Positions 1 to 3,080 of a stretch of DNA of 5,929 nucleotides are shown in pieces. The notes below the pieces were generated by a model. That model was not told the DNA's origin and searched no databases. It saw only the letters and a program-made list of their open reading frames with translations. This DNA comes from an uncultured Collinsella sp. (GTDB lineage Bacteria; Actinomycetota; Coriobacteriia; Coriobacteriales; Coriobacteriaceae): positions 1 through 5,929 of the forward strand of contig CABUTP010000100.1 in assembly GCA_902494545.1 (NCBI GenBank), given 5' to 3'. Numbering within the stretch: the first letter of the stretch is position 1; each line of letters starts with the position of its first letter. Both the position numbers and the translations under genes were made by a program.

Positions 1-1
1 C

Positions 2-970
2 ATGCTCCGTGGCGACATGGACGCCCTGCCCGTTGCCGAGGAATCCGGCGAGCCCTTTGCATCCACCAACGGCTGCATGCACGCTTGCGGTCACGATATG
101 CACGCGACGGCGCTGCTTGGTGCGGCTCGTATGCTCAAAGCGCGCGAGGCAGAGCTTGTTGATGCCAACGCCACGGTTAAGTTGCTGTTCCAGCCGGGCG
201 AGGAAACCTTTGAGGGTGCCCGCGCCGCCATCGCCGACGGTCTGCTGCAGAACCCGCGTCCTCAGGTCGCCTTTGCCATGCATGTCAATAGCCAGTCGCC
301 GCTTGGTTTGGTGCTCTACGGCAGCCCGGCGCTCTCGGGCGTGTACGGTTTTCGCATCACGCTTCAAGGCAAGGGCGGCCATGGCTCGAGCCCCGAGATT
401 TGCATCGACCCCATCACGGCCGGCGTACATGTGCATCTGGCACTTCAGGAGCTCATCTCCCGCGAGGTGCCGGCGGCCAAGGAGGTCGCGCTTACTGTGG
501 GTAAGTTCGCCGGCGGTCAGGCCGCAAATGTCATTCCCGACACTTGTGTGCTCGAGGGGACGCTGCGTGGCTTCGATGTCGAGCTCATGGCTCATCTCAA
601 GGAACGTATTGCCGAGGTCGTCAACGGCGTGGCCGCAACGTATCGCACGCCGGCGACTATCGAGACGCTCTCGGATGTTCCCCCGCTCGTACTCGATGAC
701 GACATGACCCAGGCGTCGCTTGGCTACGTGGGCGCGGTGCTGCCCAAGGCCGCCTTCCTGCCGCTGTTCCACGCCATGGCGAGCGAGGATTTCGCGCTGA
801 TCTCGAGCGAGATCCCGAGTGCGTACTTTACCGTGGGCGCTGCTGTGACCGATACGGACGAGCACTTTGCTCAGCATCATCCCAAGGCACGTTTTAGCGA
901 TGCCGAGCTGCCACTTGGCGCTGCGGCTTACACGGCGGTCGCTTTGGGCTATATCGCCGACCACCGGTAG
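2..970 (+). CDS. M20-family (M20D-like) metal-dependent amidohydrolase/carboxypeptidase, 5'-truncated by the window edge
   Basis: The product is expected to hydrolyse the amide bond of an N-acyl amino acid, peptide or aminobenzoyl-glutamate-like substrate in the cytoplasm, using two metal ions. The 322 visible codons begin inside the conserved LRGDMDALP segment, so the ATG at 2 is an internal Met; family members run near 390-400 residues and about 70-80 are missing. Visible motifs, in residues from base 2: HACGHD at 28-32 with presumed metal ligands Cys29 and His31; PGEE at 65-68, with Glu67 the likely general base and Glu68 a ligand; His94; GKGGHGSSP at 123-131 in the lid/dimerisation domain; SEDF at 261-264; and HHP at 292-294, holding the last expected His ligand. 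The C-terminus looks complete. The family assignment is firm; HipO, AbgB and IAA-amino-acid hydrolase types cannot be separated here, so no symbol is given. A hairpin follows three bases after the stop, and then a transporter fragment that may once have been its partner. Confidence 0.93.
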   Translation: MLRGDMDALPVAEESGEPFASTNGCMHACGHDMHATALLGAARMLKAREAELVDANATVKLLFQPGEETFEGARAAIADGLLQNPRPQVAFAMHVNSQSPLGLVLYGSPALSGVYGFRITLQGKGGHGSSPEICIDPITAGVHVHLALQELISREVPAAKEVALTVGKFAGGQAANVIPDTCVLEGTLRGFDVELMAHLKERIAEVVNGVAATYRTPATIETLSDVPPLVLDDDMTQASLGYVGAVLPKAAFLPLFHAMASEDFALISSEIPSAYFTVGAAVTDTDEHFAQHHPKARFSDAELPLGAAAYTAVALGYIADHR

Positions 971-972
971 CA

Positions 973-1044
973 CCCAACCTTGCCTTTCAAGCCTGCGGGC
1001 ATGGCCATAAGGCCTATGCCCTTGTCTTTCAAGGCAATCTTGGG
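973..1044 (+). terminator. Long imperfect hairpin just after the amidohydrolase stop; candidate terminator
   Basis: The core stem pairs GGGCATGGCC (997-1006) with GGCC-T-ATGCCC (1011-1021) around an ATAA loop, with a single bulged T at 1015. The outer segments also match: TTGCCTT at 980-986 with AAGGCAA at 1031-1037, and CCCAA at 973-977 with TTGGG at 1040-1044. The core is followed by TTGTCTTT (1022-1029), which is T-rich but broken, so intrinsic termination of the amidohydrolase transcript is plausible but not certain. The core is also bracketed by a near-identical 12-bp direct repeat (980-991 and 1022-1033, 11/12 identical), so it could instead be a small palindromic insertion. Confidence 0.45.
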
Positions 1045-1204
1045 CACCGTGGGCGCCATCGTCTCGGGCGTGCTGTTCGATGCCACGGGCTCCTTTGCGA
1101 GCACCTGGATTGTGTGCCTGGCGTGCTCCGTGGTCATGCTCGTGTTCCTGCTGGCATCCGAGCCCATCGCCGCCAAGCTGCGCGCGAGCGTGGCGGGGGA
1201 GTAG
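980..1204 (+). pseudogene. C-terminal remnant of an MFS-type transporter
   Basis: The 74-codon reading frame has no ATG before codon 8; its nominal start is TTG at 980, within a hairpin arm, and I see no Shine-Dalgarno sequence in front of it. From about base 1031 it reads like the end of a major facilitator protein. A glycine-rich helix (GTVGAIVSGVLFDATGS, residues 22-38) is followed by a second hydrophobic helix (about 42-60) and a short charged tail ending EPIAAKLRASVAGE. Two helices cannot form a 12-helix carrier, so the front of the gene appears to have been lost. The frame is the same as that of the upstream amidohydrolase, whose TAG at 968-970 is the preceding in-frame stop. The MFS identification rests on general motif resemblance (the G-x-x-x-G helix, then D-A-T-G-S). 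A small independent membrane protein is the less likely alternative. Confidence 0.55.
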
Positions 1205-1237
1205 ACGTCCGTCGCTCTTTGCTGTTCGCCCCGTTCT

Positions 1238-1305
1238 GTCTGTGGCTGCCCTGGAAGCCGAATGGATGCTCGTACCATCATTCGGTTTCCAAGGCGGCCA
1301 CGGGC
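1238..1305 (+). repeat. Imperfect inverted repeat, stem-loop 1 of 3
   Basis: The left arm, 1238-1268, pairs with the right arm, 1276-1305, around a 7-nt loop (CTCGTAC, 1269-1275). The 30 paired positions include G-U pairs at 1239/1304, 1241/1302, 1247/1296 and 1257/1286 when read as + strand RNA, one C-A mismatch (1251/1292) and one bulged G near 1264-1265. No open frame accounts for it. Its apex (1257-1286) resembles that of the third stem-loop (1399-1428). It starts 34 nt after the transporter remnant stop. Function is unknown; a repeat of the REP/BIME type or a structured RNA are both possible. Confidence 0.75.
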
Positions 1306-1313
1306 CTACGAAA

Positions 1314-1377
1314 TGATCCGTTTTCCTCCGTCCCCAACAGATCACGTAATCCGAAGGGGACGGAGGAAAACGGATCA
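1314..1377 (+). repeat. Perfect 22-bp inverted repeat, stem-loop 2 of 3
   Basis: Bases 1314-1335 are the exact reverse complement of 1356-1377, separated by a 20-nt spacer (1336-1355). The left arm is pyrimidine-rich and contains TCCTCC (1324-1329); the right arm is purine-rich and contains GGAGGA (1362-1367). As RNA the first matches the 16S anti-Shine-Dalgarno core and the second a ribosome-binding site, although no start codon follows at a suitable distance. There is no T-run after the right arm, so it is not a typical intrinsic terminator on the + strand. A perfect 22-bp palindrome in a short intergenic region is most easily explained as a dispersed genomic repeat or a maintained RNA hairpin. 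Confidence 0.9.
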
Positions 1378-1380
1378 CAA

Positions 1381-1446
1381 AACGCGGCGGTGCGTCTGGC
1401 CGAACGAGTCCCCATACCCTCGTTCGGTCAGGCGCGCCGCCGCGTT
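1381..1446 (+). repeat. 28-bp inverted repeat with G-U-compatible changes, stem-loop 3 of 3
   Basis: The left arm, 1381-1408, and right arm, 1419-1446, surround a 10-nt loop (TCCCCATACC, 1409-1418). Of the 28 positions, 25 are Watson-Crick pairs. The other three (1391/1436, 1395/1432 and 1399/1428) are T-G or G-T, which pair as G-U in + strand RNA but would be A-C mismatches in the opposite transcript. The structure starts only three bases after stem-loop 2 and ends 14 bases before the TATAAT of hisS, so the usual -35 position falls inside its right arm. Confidence 0.9.
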
Positions 1447-1460
1447 GCTGCTTTGTGCCG

Positions 1461-1466
1461 TATAAT
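1461..1466 (+). promoter_or_regulatory. Consensus -10 element of the hisS promoter
   Basis: A perfect TATAAT lies 42 bp before the hisS ATG, which would place the transcription start near 1473 and give a leader of about 36 nt. No TTGACA-like hexamer is present at 16-18 bp spacing; that position is occupied by the GC-rich arm of stem-loop 3. The predicted leader is too short for a T-box, so no tRNA-sensing leader is visible. Confidence 0.65.
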
Positions 1467-1494
1467 GTCCACTAACTATGACGCGATACAAAAG

Positions 1495-1501
1495 AAAGGT
1501 G
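1495..1501 (+). promoter_or_regulatory. Ribosome-binding site of hisS
   Basis: AAAGGTG stands 7 nt before the ATG at 1509. This spacing favours the ATG over the in-frame TTG at 1503, which would be only one base from the site. Confidence 0.7.
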
Positions 1502-1508
1502 TTTGCCC

Positions 1509-2822
1509 ATGCAGGCACAGAAGGCGGAGGGAACCCGCGACCTTATCGGCGCCGAGATGCGCGCCTGGCAAAAGATGCAGCAGATTGCGGCCGGCGTGTT
1601 CGAGCCGTTTGGTTTTAAACCCATCGAGACGCCCGCGATCGAGCAGGTGGACGTGTTTGTCCACGGTATCGGCCAGTCGACCGACGTCGTGCGCAAGGAA
1701 ATGTTCCGCGTGTTCAGCGGTGCCAACCTGGAGCGCGTCTTTACCGAGGGCACCGACACCAAACTCAAGCCCAAGCAGCGCCTGGCACTTCGCCCCGAGG
1801 GCACGGCCGGCGTGGTGCGCGCCGTCGTCGAGAACAATCTGGTGCCCCAGGGCTCCACGCCGTTTAAGGCGTACTACGCCGAGGCCATGTTCCGCGGCGA
1901 GCGTCCCCAGAAGGGCCGCCTGCGCCAGTTCCACCAGGTGGGCATCGAGTGGCTCGGCGCTCCCGATCCGGCGGCAGACGCCGAGTGCATCATCATGCTC
2001 ATGGAGTTCTACAAGCGCCTGGGCTTCGATCTTTCCAAGCTCCGTCTGCTCATTAACTCGATGGGCGATGCGCAGTGCCGTCCGGCCTATCGCGAGCAGG
2101 TTAAGCAGTTCATTCTCGACCACGCCGACGAGATGTGCGATGAGTGTCGCGAGCGCGCCGAGCTCAACCCGCTGCGTGCCTTCGACTGCAAGAACGACCA
2201 TTGCCGCGAGATCATGGCCGACGCCCCGCTGATGGGCGACAACCTGTGCGATGAGTGCCGCGAGCACTACGAGCAGGTCAAGCGCTATCTGGATGCGGCG
2301 GGTATCGAGTATGTCGAGGATCCCACCCTGGTGCGCGGCCTGGACTACTACACCCGTACCGTCTTTGAGGTCGAGGCTCCAGGCGCCGGTGTCGGCTCCA
2401 TCGGTGGCGGCGGCCGCTACGATGGCCTCGTCGAGCTCGAGGGCGGCAAGCCCACGGCAGGCGTCGGCTTCGCCGTCGGCTTTGAGCGCGCCCTGCTGGC
2501 CCTACAGGCCTTTGGCAGCGACCTGGGTGCCGAGGCGGTCCCGTGTGTCTACGTCGCCAACGCCGGCAAGGAGCTGCGTCAGAACGTCTTTACCATTACG
2601 CAGGAGCTTCGCGCTGCAGGGATTGTGACCGAGGCCGACTATCAGGGCCGTTCGCTCAAGGCCCAGTTTAAGCAGGCCGACAAGGTGGGCGCCAAGCTCA
2701 TCCTGGTCCTGGGTGGCGACGAGCTTGCCGCCGGCAAGGTCAAGGTGCGCGACATGGAGAGTCACGACGAGGTTCTCGTCGATTTGGCCAACGTGGTCGA
2801 GGCGGTTCGCGAGCGCCTGTAG
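1509..2822 (+). CDS. hisS: Histidyl-tRNA synthetase (HisRS), class II
   Basis: The enzyme charges tRNA-His with histidine using ATP, in the cytoplasm, as a homodimer. The 437-residue product has normal bacterial length and opens with the QKAEGTRDLIG segment typical of the HisRS N-terminus. Class II motif 2 is FRGERPQKGRLRQF (128-141) and holds the ATP-contacting Arg. The histidine-specific segment LVRGLDYYTRTVFE is at 274-287. Motif 3 elements are GGGGRYDGL (299-307) and GVGFAVGFER (318-327). The C-terminal anticodon-binding domain runs from about 344 to the end. The insertion region carries two CDEC motifs (210-213 and 247-250) plus Cys227 and Cys232. The gene has its own TATAAT promoter and a terminator-like hairpin about 60 bp after its stop, so it looks monocistronic; aspS, a frequent downstream partner in Gram-positives, is absent. 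No frameshift or missing catalytic motif is seen. Confidence 0.97.
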   Translation: MQAQKAEGTRDLIGAEMRAWQKMQQIAAGVFEPFGFKPIETPAIEQVDVFVHGIGQSTDVVRKEMFRVFSGANLERVFTEGTDTKLKPKQRLALRPEGTAGVVRAVVENNLVPQGSTPFKAYYAEAMFRGERPQKGRLRQFHQVGIEWLGAPDPAADAECIIMLMEFYKRLGFDLSKLRLLINSMGDAQCRPAYREQVKQFILDHADEMCDECRERAELNPLRAFDCKNDHCREIMADAPLMGDNLCDECREHYEQVKRYLDAAGIEYVEDPTLVRGLDYYTRTVFEVEAPGAGVGSIGGGGRYDGLVELEGGKPTAGVGFAVGFERALLALQAFGSDLGAEAVPCVYVANAGKELRQNVFTITQELRAAGIVTEADYQGRSLKAQFKQADKVGAKLILVLGGDELAAGKVKVRDMESHDEVLVDLANVVEAVRERL

Positions 2823-2880
2823 CGCATGTTTTTTGAGCTGCGGGCCTGCTAACGTGCCCTGCTCATGGAGAGCGATTGTT

Positions 2881-2916
2881 ACGGGGGTGTTTCGCATTTA
2901 TGCGGAATGCCCCTGT
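2881..2916 (+). terminator. Probable rho-independent terminator downstream of hisS
   Basis: Bases 2881-2897 pair with 2900-2916 around a tiny TT loop. The base has four consecutive G-C pairs (2884-2887 with 2910-2913) and the top pairs CGCAT with ATGCG; several G-U pairs lie between. The 3' side runs into TGTTTG, a weak T-tract of three, so termination may be partial. Its place about 58 bp after the hisS stop fits the end of that transcript. Confidence 0.5.
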
Positions 2917-2928
2917 TTGCATATGCCG

Positions 2929-3030
2929 TCCACCGAGAAATACGACCATTTGGGGCAAAAAGCCTTGCAATGCAGAAAATACTTTTGTGTGGTAAAGCGC
3001 AATCAGCTTCGAAAGTTTTTGCCGAGTGCC
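2929..3030 (+). other. A+T-richer intergenic block upstream of ppc, function unknown
   Basis: Between the hisS terminator and the ppc -10 element the base composition falls sharply; I count about 43% G+C over 2941-3000, against clearly GC-rich coding neighbours. It contains A-runs and T-runs (AAAAA at 2957-2961, TTTT at 2983-2986, TTTTT at 3016-3020) and no convincing reading frame or strong hairpin. It may hold upstream promoter or regulator-binding sequence for ppc, but I recognise no named operator. Confidence 0.35.
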
Positions 3031-3036
3031 TATAAT
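3008..3036 (+). promoter_or_regulatory. Probable ppc promoter
   Basis: A perfect TATAAT at 3031-3036 lies 17 bp after TTCGAA (3008-3013), which matches the -35 consensus at only three of six positions. Transcription would begin near 3043, giving a leader of about 38 nt to the GTG start. Confidence 0.6.
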
Positions 3037-3060
3037 AAATACCGCATGTTACGTGCATAG

Positions 3061-3076
3061 AAGGAGGAATGGGAGG
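3061..3076 (+). promoter_or_regulatory. Two overlapping ribosome-binding-site candidates of ppc
   Basis: AAGGAGG (3061-3067) is a near-ideal site, but it lies only 1 nt before ATG 3069 and 13 nt before GTG 3081. A second site, GGGAGG (3071-3076), is 4 nt before GTG 3081. Neither spacing to GTG is ideal, but the 1-nt gap makes the ATG the poorer choice. Confidence 0.55.
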
Positions 3077-3080
3077 AAAC

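Noticed and set aside
949..1281. Reverse-strand 110-codon frame over the transporter remnant and first hairpin
   Set aside because: No family resemblance or ribosome-binding site seen; it overlaps the amidohydrolase end and a hairpin, and the + strand there encodes recognisable membrane helices.
1381..1446. Integron attC site
   Set aside because: The palindrome lacks the GTTRRRY/RYYYAAC core sites and the extrahelical bases of attC, and no integrase or cassette array is present.
1238..1446. CRISPR array or retron noncoding RNA
   Set aside because: There are no regularly spaced direct repeats with unique spacers, and no reverse transcriptase or cas gene in the window.
1205..1508. T-box or other tRNA-sensing leader for hisS
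   Set aside because: The T-box core (UGGGUGGNACCGCG-like) is absent, and the TATAAT at 1461 leaves only about 36 nt of leader, so the hairpins lie upstream of the likely start.
1114..2232. Forward 372-codon frame crossing the hairpin region into hisS
   Set aside because: The product is Arg/Ser/Pro-rich, typical of an out-of-frame shadow in GC-rich DNA, and it overlaps hisS in another frame.
1476..2267. Reverse-strand 263-codon frame opposite hisS
   Set aside because: Same codon-register artefact over a clear HisRS; no recognisable protein features.
2840..2866. Possible small hairpin GGGC/GCCC after hisS
   Set aside because: Only about four base pairs; too weak to call beside the much stronger hairpin at 2881-2916.
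2713..3060. 115-codon frame running from hisS into the intergenic region
   Set aside because: Most of it is an out-of-frame shadow of the hisS end, and the rest crosses the terminator and promoter; no start signal or homology is seen.
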